From Alkalihalobacillus deserti (GTDB lineage: Bacteria > Bacillota > Bacilli > Bacillales > Bacillaceae_D), in contig NZ_JAJAFR010000002.1 of NCBI RefSeq assembly GCF_020734105.1, forward strand, positions 473,196 to 537,195: a stretch of 64,000 nucleotides of DNA, in the 5' to 3' direction. Of the stretch, positions 28,440 to 36,804 are shown one piece after another. Position 1 is the first letter of the stretch. Every line of letters starts with the position of its first letter. Both the position numbers and the translations under genes were made by a program. The notes under the pieces are model-generated. The model saw only the letters and a list, made by a program, of their open reading frames with translations. It searched no databases and had not been told where the DNA came from.

Positions 28440-28880
28440 ACAAATGTAGTGGGAATATAAGTAGGGAAGAACGTTTCATCTAGTTCATGGAGATTAACCG
28501 TATCTAACGGTTTCTTTACGTAGTTTTTTATTATTTAATGTTTTAGTTTTAATTAAATTAGTTTCCGGCTGATTTTTTAGCGGCTCAGCCGAGGAGTGGT
28601 CAGGCTTTTGGTGGTTTTCTTGTTCATTCAATTTTTCGGGCTTACTTGTGTCAAAGCCTCGAAAAACATAGACGCTGTGAGAATATCCACCTTTGGCCCT
28701 TTTCGTGCGATAGTTTGATAGAATTCCTAAAGATCTTGCCTACACAATATTCGTTCAAATGTAGAACGGGAGATGCCTCCTTTTTTGTGTTGGCATGCTT
28801 GTACGAGTTTACAAATAGGAGCATTGGCAACATCGATTTACCTTCCGCTAAAACGAGTCAAATGGGTAAAACCCGTTCCC
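28440..28880 (-). pseudogene. decayed gene, possible helix-turn-helix/replication-type protein
   Basis: The minus strand carries pieces IDVANAPICKLVQACQ, KGGISRSTFERILCRQDL then TAG, FYQTIARKGP and, in another frame, GGYSHSVYVFRGFDTS and a hydrophilic tail. They look collinear parts of one protein seen in Bacillaceae genomes, but I cannot name it reliably. Several shifts and a stop break it. Confidence 0.35.
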
Positions 28881-29019
28881 CTTATAATGATGACCATGAA
28901 CCTCTAATGCAGCAGCCACCGACTTGTTAAACTCCTTCACGCTATTAAATTCACTTAAGTGTACAAACTGTTCAATTTTACCAATTTCATTTTGAATTCC
29001 CCTAAAATGTTAGTTCCTT

Positions 29020-29150
29020 CAATATTCCAGTTGCTGCTGGTTTACTTTATCCGTTATTTGGGATTCTGTTAAATCCTATGATTGCCGGGGCAGCGATGGC
29101 TTTTAGCTCGGTATCTGTTAAGGCTTAGAAAATTTAAAGCGTTTTTTTGA
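29020..29150 (+). pseudogene. copper P-type ATPase (CopA) C-terminal remnant
   Basis: Reads [20 protein letters not shown] then [11 protein letters not shown], the last conserved membrane segment pair of CopA with the AFSSVSV motif, followed by [10 protein letters not shown] after a small deletion and frame change. Nothing of the ATPase domains is left. It marks the left border of the copper/redox gene island. Confidence 0.7.
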
Positions 29151-29311
29151 AAACGATTAAAGAAAGGACGTCTCTTTAAGGAAAAGTGACGAATTTGTCG
29201 ACGAAGGAATCATCAGTTTTTGTCTAGTTTTCATACACAATTTTTTAACATCATAGTTTCATCACATTTATATTATATCCTTTATAGTGAAGGGAATAGG
29301 AGGTGTTTTAT

Positions 29312-29536
29312 ATGATGAACTTTGGAATGATTATGTATATGATTTTTCTAGTTGTCATTTTTGGTTTTATAATCTATGGTATTTTGTTATTGATTACAAA
29401 TCTATTAAATAAATACAGAACCCCCTCTCCCGAACAAGATCAATCTTTGCAAATTTTAAAAGAACGCTTTGCACGAGGAGAGTTATCTGAGGAAGAATTT
29501 GAACAGAAGCAATCATATTTGAAAAAATTAAATTAA
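29312..29536 (+). CDS. small membrane protein with SHOCT domain
   Basis: 74 residues: one long N-terminal membrane helix followed by a short linker and a SHOCT domain (LQILKERFARGELSEEEFEQ), a short oligomerisation-like helix pair. ATG 29312 has AGGAGGTG six bases upstream; an in-frame GTG at 29303 overlaps that site. SHOCT membrane proteins are common beside copper transport genes in Bacillaceae; molecular role unknown. Confidence 0.75.
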   Translation: MMNFGMIMYMIFLVVIFGFIIYGILLLITNLLNKYRTPSPEQDQSLQILKERFARGELSEEEFEQKQSYLKKLN

Positions 29537-29625
29537 TCTAATGCTATCTCTCAGAACTTCACAATTTCAACAAATATGAAGTCTATACTTGTTAGTGAAA
29601 TTATTATAAAAAAGGAGTGTTAAAG

Positions 29626-29874
29626 ATGCAAAAGAAATCAACAATGTTAATCTTTTCATTTGCGTTATCTACATTGTTTGTTGTCGGTACATTGGGTTTT
29701 TCACCGACATCAGAAGCGAATGAAAATAATGGTGGCATGATGAATATGATGAATGGGAATGGCATGATGAACATGATGGAAGCAATGAATTCACCGGAAG
29801 GACAAGAAATGATGGGAAATTGTAGTGAGTTCATGTCTTCTTATGAAGAGGAAGATAAGGAAGCTGACCTTTAA
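29626..29874 (+). CDS. secreted methionine-rich small protein, candidate copper binder
   Basis: 82 residues. A signal peptide (about 1-31, KKSTMLIFSF… ending SEA) is followed by a segment dense in methionines: GGMMNMMNGNGMMNMMEAMN, then EGQEMMGNCSEFM. Met clusters with one Cys are typical of extracytoplasmic Cu(I) ligands. AAAGGAG precedes the ATG at 29626 by eight bases; the upstream GTG is inside that site. The copper function is inferred from composition and neighbours. A terminator follows. Confidence 0.65.
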   Translation: MQKKSTMLIFSFALSTLFVVGTLGFSPTSEANENNGGMMNMMNGNGMMNMMEAMNSPEGQEMMGNCSEFMSSYEEEDKEADL

Positions 29875-29890
29875 GGTTGTTATAGAGTAC

Positions 29891-29924
29891 AAAAAGAGGA
29901 AGGTGGTCCTTCCTCTTTATTGTT
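29891..29924 (+). terminator. terminator
   Basis: AAAGAGGAAGG / CCTTCCTCTTT 11-bp stem with a 4-base loop, followed by ATTGTTT. Confidence 0.75.
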
Positions 29925-29951
29925 TAAGTCTTTTTGAAAGGGAGTAGCAAA

Positions 29952-30077
29952 ATGGTTATAACTGCAAACATGCCAGTTTCTAGTATAGTAAATGTGTGGC
30001 CCAAGACTAAAATTACTTTTAAAAGTTATCATATCACTACTGTAGAGGATAGAACCATTCAAAAAAGTGGTATATGA
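29952..30077 (+). CDS. short DUF1858-like protein, possibly truncated
   Basis: A 41-residue ORF (MVITANMPVSSIVNVWPKTK…) with ribosome site AAAGGGAG. The start resembles DUF1858/ScdA-N type domains (I-T-x-x-M-x-V-x-x-I-x-x-x-W-P-x-T), which have a Cys near residue 35; here that region reads ITTVEDRT with no Cys and the domain ends early. It may be a decayed copy. Confidence 0.4.
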   Translation: MVITANMPVSSIVNVWPKTKITFKSYHITTVEDRTIQKSGI

Positions 30078-30231
30078 AAAAATCTTAACCAGTTGCTAGT
30101 GAAATTAAACGATATTGTAAATTGTTCCGAAAAGACATGTACGGAAGGCGGTTGAAGACTCTTTAGGGAGAAGTAGGATACTTTTAATCTATTCAAGGTT
30201 AAAACTTCTCATAAAAAAGAATGGTCTTCAC

Positions 30232-30261
30232 AAATAGCACACATTTACGTGCTATTCTTTA
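30232..30261 (+). terminator. hairpin terminator
   Basis: AATAGCAC / GTGCTATT stem with an 8-base loop, then CTTT, upstream of the CcdA/DsbD-like gene. Confidence 0.55.
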
Positions 30262-30298
30262 GCATACAAGATTGAAATAGCTAGGGAAGTGAGTCAAG

Positions 30299-31033
30299 GT
30301 GTACGATTTTTTTAATTCGATAAGTCAACTTTTGTATGAACCATTAGCCAACTTGTCCTATGGGACAGAACACATTCCGATTTTATCTGCTTTGATACTG
30401 GGAATCCTTGGCGCTGCAGCCCCTTGTCAATTTACGGGGAATATTAGTGCCATTACCCTCTATGGAAATCGATCCTTTCAAAATAATATTCCTTTGGGTG
30501 AGGTCATTTTCTATCTGTTAGGGAAAATGTTTGTATTTTCAGGATTAGGTTTTATTGTGTGGTTACTCGGATCAGAATTTCAGAGAGAGTTAACCGGCTA
30601 TTTGCCATGGGTACGTAAATTACTTGGTCCTCTTTTAGTTTTTATTGGCATTTATTTATTGGGGGTTATTAAATTTTCATGGACCATTGATTTCATGAAA
30701 AAAACAGACCAACCTGTTGGTAATAGGAAATGGGGAGCATTCCTTTTAGGAAGTAGTTTTTCATTAGGATTCTGTCCAACTATGTTTCTTCTTTTTTTTA
30801 TGTTACTTATGCCGATGGCCGTATCAACAAGTTATGGATTCGTTCTTCCTAGTATTTTTGCCATTGGAACGGCGATCCCATTTATCTTAGCTATCTTTTT
30901 AATTTGGTATTTTGGTTTAAATGGATCTCTGATGAAGAAAAGTCGCAAGGTAAGTAAGGTAATCCAACAGGCTGCAGGGGTTTTGATGATAATTTTAGGG
31001 GTTTTAGATACAATGACATATTGGTCATTTTAA
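30299..31033 (+). CDS. CcdA/DsbD-like membrane thiol-redox protein
   Basis: 244 residues with about six membrane helices. Two conserved cysteines in repeat-related positions, Cys43 (GAAAPCQFTGN) and Cys159 (LGFCPTMF), match the redox pair of the DsbD transmembrane domain/CcdA family that passes electrons from cytoplasmic thioredoxin to extracytoplasmic acceptors. The next gene, a ResA-like thioredoxin, is the natural acceptor. The GTG start follows GGGAAGTGAG. Some databases would label the same family sulfite exporter TauE-like. Confidence 0.7.
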   Translation: MYDFFNSISQLLYEPLANLSYGTEHIPILSALILGILGAAAPCQFTGNISAITLYGNRSFQNNIPLGEVIFYLLGKMFVFSGLGFIVWLLGSEFQRELTGYLPWVRKLLGPLLVFIGIYLLGVIKFSWTIDFMKKTDQPVGNRKWGAFLLGSSFSLGFCPTMFLLFFMLLMPMAVSTSYGFVLPSIFAIGTAIPFILAIFLIWYFGLNGSLMKKSRKVSKVIQQAAGVLMIILGVLDTMTYWSF

Positions 31034-31055
31034 GTAGTAAGAGGTGAATGAAGTC

Positions 31056-31586
31056 ATGGGAAAAAAACAAAAACGGTTATTTAGTCGAACCATTATCCTC
31101 ATTATCATTTTTGTTGCGATTGGGTTTACATTTTATAATGCTTTTTTTAATAACTCAAACATGCTTTCTATCGGTGATAAGGCACCCAATTTCATCCTGA
31201 ATGATTTAAATGGGGAGAAAATAGAATTGGAGAGTTTAAGAGGAAAAGGTGTGTTTTTAAACTTTTGGGGAACGTATTGTCCGCCTTGTGAAAAAGAGAT
31301 GCCCTATATGGAAAGTCAATATCAGATTTATAAAGATCAAGGAATTGAGATTGTAGCAGTAAATGTCGATGAATCAGAGTTAAGCGTTAAGAAGTTTGTT
31401 GAAAGAGTAGGTAGTTTATCTTTTCCGGTTGTGATTGATAGAGGTGGGAACGTACTTGATGCCTATAACGTTAGTCCCTTACCTACCACTTTTCTAATAG
31501 ATAAGGATGGAGTTATCGTTGATGTCATTACTGGAGGGATGACGGAGGAGAATATAGCAGACTATTTAGAGAGTATTAAACCTTAG
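31056..31586 (+). CDS. membrane-anchored thioredoxin-like protein (ResA/TlpA type)
   Basis: 176 residues. An N-terminal membrane anchor (about 12-30) is followed by a redoxin domain starting IGDKAPNF. The active site is WGTYCPPCEKEMP with Cys75 and Cys78, and the cis-proline loop is SPLPTTFLID. It should reduce extracytoplasmic disulfides, for example on apocytochrome c or copper chaperones, using electrons from the preceding CcdA-like protein. ATG 31056 is preferred; an in-frame GTG four codons upstream overlaps GAGGTG. Confidence 0.82.
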   Translation: MGKKQKRLFSRTIILIIIFVAIGFTFYNAFFNNSNMLSIGDKAPNFILNDLNGEKIELESLRGKGVFLNFWGTYCPPCEKEMPYMESQYQIYKDQGIEIVAVNVDESELSVKKFVERVGSLSFPVVIDRGGNVLDAYNVSPLPTTFLIDKDGVIVDVITGGMTEENIADYLESIKP

Positions 31587-31634
31587 CTCTATCATCTAGT
31601 TCAAATTAAATTACGTGAATAGGCAGGAATGAAA

Positions 31635-32456
31635 ATGATTGATTATGTTACTCAGAACCATAGTTTACTCGAACTTTGGGATTTTCCGTTACTTGGAATC
31701 CTAACTATTATTGGCGTTCTTTATCTACTATTGACTAGTTCATTTCATTACTTAGTAGGAAGAGTGAAGCCAGTTAGATTTAAGCAAAAAAGCTTTTTTC
31801 TTTTGGGTCTTTTTTTAGCAATTATAACGATTGGAGGTCCTCTTCATCTCATTGGACACCATTATTTATTTAGCGTCCATATGTTTCAACAAGCTATGTT
31901 ATTTATGGTGATTGTTCCGCTGCTCATGTTAGGAATTCCTAGCGAAGTTTTTCAGTTAATCGTCCGGAAACCTGTTATGAAGAGGGTTATTATATTCCTA
32001 ACCCACCCAATCTTTAGTATTTTATTTTTTAATGGATTATTTTCTATTTACCACTTCCCATTCGTTTTCGATGCGGTCATGGCTACTCATACCTTATTTA
32101 ACCTTGTTCATTTTATTTTGTTAGTCGGAGCTGTTTTAATGTGGTGGTCACTGCTATCTCCACTTCCAGAAATTAATGGGTTACGCGATCTTAGTCGGAT
32201 TGGATTTATTTTTATGAGTGGCGCACTTATTACACCGGTGTGCGCGTTAATTATTTTTAGTTCTACACCCATGTACAGCGCCTACACAGATGTCCCGCAA
32301 TTAATCAGTTTCTTGACTCCAATAGAAGATCAGCGGCTTGGTGGAATCGTCATGAAACTTATCCAAGAAGGAGTATTTATCACTTCCATTGCAATTATCT
32401 TTTTTAAATGGGCGAGAAGTGAGCGATCAAATGAACCTGAATTTATTAGCATGTGA
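31635..32456 (+). CDS. ctaG: CtaG-family cytochrome c oxidase assembly protein
   Basis: 273 residues with about seven membrane helices, the caa3_CtaG family layout; conserved histidine-bearing helices (GGPLHLIGHH, LFSVHMFQQ, FNLVHF, MYSAYTDVPQL) are visible. In Bacillus CtaG is needed for caa3 oxidase maturation, linked to CuA copper insertion. ATG 31635 lies six bases after GGCAGGA; ATG 31629 is also in frame. It follows the thioredoxin gene by about 50 bases and is probably in the same operon. Confidence 0.82.
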   Translation: MIDYVTQNHSLLELWDFPLLGILTIIGVLYLLLTSSFHYLVGRVKPVRFKQKSFFLLGLFLAIITIGGPLHLIGHHYLFSVHMFQQAMLFMVIVPLLMLGIPSEVFQLIVRKPVMKRVIIFLTHPIFSILFFNGLFSIYHFPFVFDAVMATHTLFNLVHFILLVGAVLMWWSLLSPLPEINGLRDLSRIGFIFMSGALITPVCALIIFSSTPMYSAYTDVPQLISFLTPIEDQRLGGIVMKLIQEGVFITSIAIIFFKWARSERSNEPEFISM

Positions 32457-32580
32457 GTGATGCTATATTCTTTTTTTCTTCTTATTAATTGTGTTAAATG
32501 GTTGTTACCCCTCCAAATAACGGACAAACTAAGGAAATACTGTAAAGGACAGGGAGGCTTAAGCGTCTTCCTTTTTAAAA

Positions 32581-32626
32581 TTTGAGTGTTTCAAATACAG
32601 AACACTCAAAAAAGTATTTTGTTTTC
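32581..32626 (+). terminator. hairpin, probable terminator
   Basis: TTTGAGTGTT / AACACTCAAA 10-bp stem, 10-base loop, then AAAGTATTTTGTTTT. It separates ctaG from the two-component genes. Confidence 0.5.
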
Positions 32627-32692
32627 ACACTTTCATCTATTTGTTTTGTATAGTTAGATTAATATTAGAACGAATAATAGAGGGATAAAACA

Positions 32693-33397
32693 ATGGACAA
32701 GTTTAAAGTATTAGTAGTTGACGATGAATGGAATATGAGAAACTTACTTCGAGTTTATTTGACCAAAGATGGCTTCGAGGTTTCAGAAGCTAAAGATGGT
32801 TTGGAAGCACTATCGAAAATCGAACACAATTCGTATGATTTAATTATATTAGACGTTATGATGCCTGGCATGGATGGCTGGGAAGTTTGTAAAAAGATTC
32901 GGCTAAACCAAAACATTCTCATTTTAATGTTAACAGCTCGAACAGAAATAAAGGATAAAGTACACGGTCTAAATATAGGGGCAGACGACTATCTGGTTAA
33001 ACCTTTTGCTTCAGAGGAGTTAGTTGCCCGTGTACAGGCGCTGCTTAGAAGAACGGAAACAACTAAACTAAATGAACAACAGTCAACCTCAATCGTGAAA
33101 CAAGGGATCAAAGTGGACCTTGAGAAAAGAGAAATATTAATCATGGATGAATTTATTGAACTAACACCAAAGGAGTTTGATTTATTTTTTACGCTCATTG
33201 ATCACCCAGGTCGAGTCTATAGTCGTGAACGATTATTAGAACAAGTTTGGGACGTTGATTATTTCGGTGACTTCAGGACGGTTGATACTCATGTCAAAAA
33301 TGTCCGAGAAAAAGTCAGAAAAGCAGGTCTTACCTATAATCCGATCCAAACAGTTTGGGGCGTTGGCTACAAATTTAAGGAGCCTAACAGTCAATGA
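32693..33397 (+). CDS. response regulator, OmpR/PhoB family
   Basis: 234 residues: receiver domain with Asp10, Asp11 and phospho-acceptor Asp54 (LDVMMPGMDG), Thr81 and Lys103 (LVKPFAS), then a winged-helix DNA-binding domain (ELTPKEFDLF to VWGVGYKF). The gene overlaps the histidine kinase by 4 bases (ATGA), so they are a pair. Its targets are probably the neighbouring copper/redox genes; the signal is unknown. Confidence 0.92.
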   Translation: MDKFKVLVVDDEWNMRNLLRVYLTKDGFEVSEAKDGLEALSKIEHNSYDLIILDVMMPGMDGWEVCKKIRLNQNILILMLTARTEIKDKVHGLNIGADDYLVKPFASEELVARVQALLRRTETTKLNEQQSTSIVKQGIKVDLEKREILIMDEFIELTPKEFDLFFTLIDHPGRVYSRERLLEQVWDVDYFGDFRTVDTHVKNVREKVRKAGLTYNPIQTVWGVGYKFKEPNSQ

Positions 33398-34818
33398 GAT
33401 TAAATCGAATTTCAGTAAAATTAGGGGTAACGATTATTTCGTTGCTTTTGGTTGTATTGTTACCATTAGGATTTGTCATAAACGAGATCGTATCTGGTTT
33501 TTATTATGACCAAGTGGAAGATGAAATTGATAAGTTATCCTCAAGATATGCAAACGCTATTACAAATTCTGAAAATATTATGATGGTGCCAATGGTTGAG
33601 ACAATGGCTGAATTTTCTGATGTGAAATTATTTACAGTTGATGAGAATGGGCAAATAATTGTGAGTTCAAGCGTTCCTGGGTTGGTGCCAGGAAATGTGA
33701 TTTCCGAAGAGCAACGTAAAAGCTTATTAGAAGGGGAATCGAGCCAGGGAGAATATAAAGATCCAACGACAGGCAACCAATTTCTAGTTTCAGGTAAGCC
33801 TATTTATATGGGAGAGACTTTTGTTGGCGGCGTGTATGTCCTATCTTCAGTAGAAAATATGAACCGTTCTATTTATCAATTAAGACAAATGTTTATCCTG
33901 TCAGGTACAGGGGCTTTCTTATTAGCATTAGGAATGATTTTGGTCTTATCTAGAAAATTATCAGACCCTTTAGTTCAAATGGAAAAAGCGACTCGCAAAA
34001 TTGCTAAGGGTGAATTAGAGACACGGGTTAAGATTACATCAAATGATGAATCAGGTTCTTTAGCACAGGCCATTAATGATTTAGCTGTTGATCTAAAACG
34101 ATATAGAGACACAAGACAAGAATTCTTCGCGAATATCTCACACGAATTAAGGACACCCATGACGTATTTAGAAGGCTATGCTAACATTTTAAAAGAAGGG
34201 TTATATCAAACAGAAGAAGAAAGAATTCACTATTTAGATATCATCCATAAAGAATCGAAAAGAGTTACTCGGTTAATTGAAGATTTATTTGAGCTTTCAA
34301 AAATAGAAGAGGGGAAACTGTCCCTTCACAAAGAAGCAATCGATTTACAGGAAGTGTTGGAGAACGTTATACAGAAAGTCAATTTAAAAGCTAAAGAAAA
34401 AGGGGTTGATTTGGTTTTTCAAGTTGAAGATGGAATAGAATCTGTTTATGGTGATGGACTACGAATGGAACAAATCTTTAGCAATTTATTAGATAATGCG
34501 ATCCGGTATACAGAAAAAGGAACAGTAAAAGTGACAGTGGCAGCCATGAAATCTGAGTACGTTAAAATAACGATTGAAGACACAGGTCAGGGAATACCCA
34601 AAGACGAGCTACCGTATATATTCGAACGATTTTATCGTGTTGAAAAATCGCGGTCGAGAGATTATGGGGGTACAGGATTAGGGTTATCCATTGTGAAAAA
34701 CTTAATCGAGCTCCAGGATGGGAGTATCCAAGTTGCGAGTGAAGTTGGGAGCGGTACACGATTTAAAGTTTCTTTTCCTTCAACAGAAACATACGAAAGA
34801 GAGGGAGAACAGCGGTGA
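33394..34818 (+). CDS. sensor histidine kinase
   Basis: 474 residues: TM1 about 10-32, extracytoplasmic sensor about 33-165, TM2 about 166-186, HAMP 187-239, HisKA with His250 (NISHELRTP), and HATPase with the N box LLDNAIRYT and the G boxes DTGQGIP and GGTGLGLSIV. The sensor domain has no Met or Cys cluster that would directly bind copper. Translationally coupled to the regulator before it and to the small membrane protein after it. Confidence 0.92.
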   Translation: MRLNRISVKLGVTIISLLLVVLLPLGFVINEIVSGFYYDQVEDEIDKLSSRYANAITNSENIMMVPMVETMAEFSDVKLFTVDENGQIIVSSSVPGLVPGNVISEEQRKSLLEGESSQGEYKDPTTGNQFLVSGKPIYMGETFVGGVYVLSSVENMNRSIYQLRQMFILSGTGAFLLALGMILVLSRKLSDPLVQMEKATRKIAKGELETRVKITSNDESGSLAQAINDLAVDLKRYRDTRQEFFANISHELRTPMTYLEGYANILKEGLYQTEEERIHYLDIIHKESKRVTRLIEDLFELSKIEEGKLSLHKEAIDLQEVLENVIQKVNLKAKEKGVDLVFQVEDGIESVYGDGLRMEQIFSNLLDNAIRYTEKGTVKVTVAAMKSEYVKITIEDTGQGIPKDELPYIFERFYRVEKSRSRDYGGTGLGLSIVKNLIELQDGSIQVASEVGSGTRFKVSFPSTETYEREGEQR

Positions 34819-35024
34819 AGGCAGTAGAGTGGGTAATGGCGATCGCTTTAGTTGTAATAGGTTTATCCTGTTTAACCATGTCGGCAAATTGGTTTGGGAA
34901 CTCTGATTCGATCCGACCATATCTTAATACATTATTTCAAATATGCTTGTGGGCAGGGGGGCCTGTAGTAGTGGTCTCTCTTATTTATTTTCTGTTTTTT
35001 AGAAAGGGGAGAGATGATAGTTAA
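34815..35024 (+). CDS. two-helix small membrane protein coupled to the histidine kinase
   Basis: 69 residues starting with GTG, which overlaps the kinase stop (GTGA). Two membrane helices: about 5-24 and 41-60, separated by SANWFGNSDSIRPYLN. No known family recognised. Coupling to the kinase suggests a modulatory or structural role in that system. Ends before a clear terminator. Confidence 0.6.
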   Translation: MKAVEWVMAIALVVIGLSCLTMSANWFGNSDSIRPYLNTLFQICLWAGGPVVVVSLIYFLFFRKGRDDS

Positions 35025-35091
35025 AAATCTTTAACAAACGAATGTTGTTCGAATATAAATATAAGATATTTCTAACGTAAATACTCAAGTA

Positions 35092-35132
35092 AGCACTAGA
35101 AACCAAAAGGATTCTAGTGCTATTTGCTTTTT
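35092..35132 (+). terminator. terminator of the two-component operon
   Basis: AGCACTAGAA / TTCTAGTGCT perfect 10-bp stem with a 10-base loop, then ATTTGCTTTTT. Confidence 0.8.
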
Positions 35133-35238
35133 CATCTTAAATGATAATAATTTTTCAATCCATCACAGTTTCAACACATCCTCTTGTTACATTAATAATA
35201 CAAAGATGTCCTGACTTTGGCGAAGGGGGGATCAAACC

Positions 35239-35502
35239 ATGGATATACTGGCGTTCGTACTCATTGGTGTACTTGTTCTTTTGAGCCTATTGTGTTTTAT
35301 GGGGATGGGCAAAAAGAAAGGAGGGTTCTGTTGTCCTCCTAGGACTAGTCAAGAAACGGAAAGGCAGAAAGGTTCAGCGATAACATCTCAATCAAAAGAG
35401 CTACACAAGATTTATACTCAATTGGACCAAGTGGAGAAAGTGAATCAAAATTTGGTTCAGGAGATAGAGAGAATGAAAAAAGAGAAAGGATCTACAACTT
35501 AG
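35239..35502 (+). CDS. membrane-anchored coiled-coil small protein (1)
   Basis: 87 residues: one N-terminal membrane helix (about 3-23), a basic stretch GKKKGG, a double cysteine (FCCPP), then a predicted coiled coil (IYTQLDQVEKVNQNLVQEIE). AAGGGGGG precedes the ATG. It shares the anchor-linker-coil design with the proteins at 35517 and 36492, and the same VNQNLVQEIERMK / EQNQKLSKVIEEMK / EQNKRLMKDLEELK pattern at the end, so they are probably paralogues able to hetero-oligomerise. Confidence 0.6.
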   Translation: MDILAFVLIGVLVLLSLLCFMGMGKKKGGFCCPPRTSQETERQKGSAITSQSKELHKIYTQLDQVEKVNQNLVQEIERMKKEKGSTT

Positions 35503-35516
35503 AAGGGAGCTGTAAA

Positions 35517-35765
35517 ATGAATACTTTCTTAATCGTACTCATTGCTTTTAAACTAGTTTGTTTATTCTTTTGCTGGAAAGCAATGTCGATGGCCAAAAAG
35601 GAAAAGCAAAAAAAGTCCTATACCAACCAAGTAGAGAAAACAGATGATATTAAAATAGCTCAGAATAAAATAACGGAACTAATGGAGCAAAACCAAAAGC
35701 TCTCAAAGGTTATAGAGGAAATGAAAGAGTCTTCTAATCGTACTCAATCCAAAAGAACCTCGTAA
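35517..35765 (+). CDS. membrane-anchored coiled-coil small protein (2)
   Basis: 82 residues: membrane helix about 2-22 with two cysteines (LVCLFFC), short basic linker, and a coiled-coil tail (ITELMEQNQKLSKVIEEM). 14 bases after the first paralogue, ribosome site AGAAGGGAG. Tail similarity to the protein at 36492 (LMEQN-x-[KR]-L) is direct. Function unknown. Confidence 0.6.
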   Translation: MNTFLIVLIAFKLVCLFFCWKAMSMAKKEKQKKSYTNQVEKTDDIKIAQNKITELMEQNQKLSKVIEEMKESSNRTQSKRTS

Positions 35766-35776
35766 GGATATAATCG

Positions 35777-36355
35777 TTGGACATCGTAAATTGGGTGAAT
35801 CAGAGCACGATCATCTTATCTATCCTTGTGGTTTTAATTATTTGGGGAAGCTTTCTTTACATCGGTTTTCGAAATCTAGGTTTTCAAACTATGTTTCGCT
35901 CCTTAACCGTTTTTGGGTTATTTTTTGTATGGTTGTTCATTATAGCCATTCATAATCAATTATCATCAAAGAGCTCGCTTGATAGTTATAAGCCAATCTT
36001 TCACGTGGGTTATATCGTATTTATTTTGACCTTACTTTCTTTATGGAGAGTGGTTCGTTTACATATAGATGGGACTTTACGTCATTTATTTAAGAAACGA
36101 AACTATCGTCTTTTAATGATTCAGCCATCACGTACAGTATCTTTTACATCACCTTCGACTGTAGCCCTGCCCAAACAGGGAAACATCATCCAATCTCAAT
36201 CTTATGGCACGATTGGTTCAGGGATCGCAATAACTACGACTTGTTTTGTTAGTTGTGCACTACCAGCTATTTACCCGATCCTTGTCACTTTATTTGGTTC
36301 CGCTACAGCAGAACCTTTATCACGGTTATTACAAATCAGTCAGGTTATTTTGTGA
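35777..36355 (+). CDS. multi-pass membrane protein, hypothetical
   Basis: 192 residues from a TTG start with GTAAGGA upstream. Hydrophobic segments lie at about 12-33, 42-58, 74-92 and 147-170; the last contains TTTCFVSCALPAIYPILV. Family not recognised. The frame stops at 36355, and another short frame overlapping by four bases continues with one more membrane helix. Either the two are separate coupled genes or a single five-helix protein has suffered a frameshift. Confidence 0.55.
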   Translation: MDIVNWVNQSTIILSILVVLIIWGSFLYIGFRNLGFQTMFRSLTVFGLFFVWLFIIAIHNQLSSKSSLDSYKPIFHVGYIVFILTLLSLWRVVRLHIDGTLRHLFKKRNYRLLMIQPSRTVSFTSPSTVALPKQGNIIQSQSYGTIGSGIAITTTCFVSCALPAIYPILVTLFGSATAEPLSRLLQISQVIL

Positions 36356-36459
36356 ATTTGATACAAATGGCAGTCTTATCGGTAATGGTAGGGAGTGTCG
36401 TTTTTGCTGGTCATCGTTTAAGACTCCTTCAAAAACGTACGAACGATGTCAATCTCTGA
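36352..36459 (+). CDS. short membrane ORF, possibly the shifted C-terminus of the preceding protein
   Basis: GTG overlapping the previous TGA (GTGA). 35 residues: one membrane helix (LIQMAVLSVMVGSVVFAG) and a basic tail HRLRLLQKR. No independent ribosome site, so it would rely on coupling; equally it could be the original last helix of the upstream gene displaced by an indel near 36340. Confidence 0.4.
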   Translation: MNLIQMAVLSVMVGSVVFAGHRLRLLQKRTNDVNL

Positions 36460-36491
36460 CTTTTAGATATATAACTAGGAGGGAATTAACA

Positions 36492-36698
36492 ATGGAAAAC
36501 TTAGCATATTATTTGCCGCTTTTAGCATGTCCTTTGATGATAGTTGTATTGTTCTTCTTTATGAAAGGTATGATGAAAGGGGATAATAAGTCAGAATCTA
36601 TTGAGTCACAAGTGCAGCTTCAGAAAAATATGAATGATTTAATGGAGCAGAATAAAAGATTAATGAAAGATTTAGAGGAACTAAAAAGAGCTAGATAA
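36492..36698 (+). CDS. membrane-anchored coiled-coil small protein (3)
   Basis: 68 residues: N-terminal membrane helix with one Cys (YYLPLLACPLMIVVLFFF), KGMMKGDNK linker and a coil (NDLMEQNKRLMKDLEELK). Start ATG 36492 with TAGGAGGG ten bases upstream; the frame is open further upstream but has no ribosome site there. Third member of the local small-protein family; a terminator follows. Confidence 0.6.
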   Translation: MENLAYYLPLLACPLMIVVLFFFMKGMMKGDNKSESIESQVQLQKNMNDLMEQNKRLMKDLEELKRAR

Positions 36699-36711
36699 CC
36701 TGAATGTCTAA

Positions 36712-36742
36712 AGCTAGCAGAACATGGGCTGCTAGTTTTTCA
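36712..36742 (+). terminator. terminator
   Basis: CTAGCAG / CTGCTAG stem with an 8-base loop and a T5 run, 13 bases after the third small-protein gene. Confidence 0.75.
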
Positions 36743-36804
36743 TGTGAATGGCCAACATACAATTTGTCTAATTAATCTGCTCGAATTCAAAGGAGGGACT
36801 TGTT

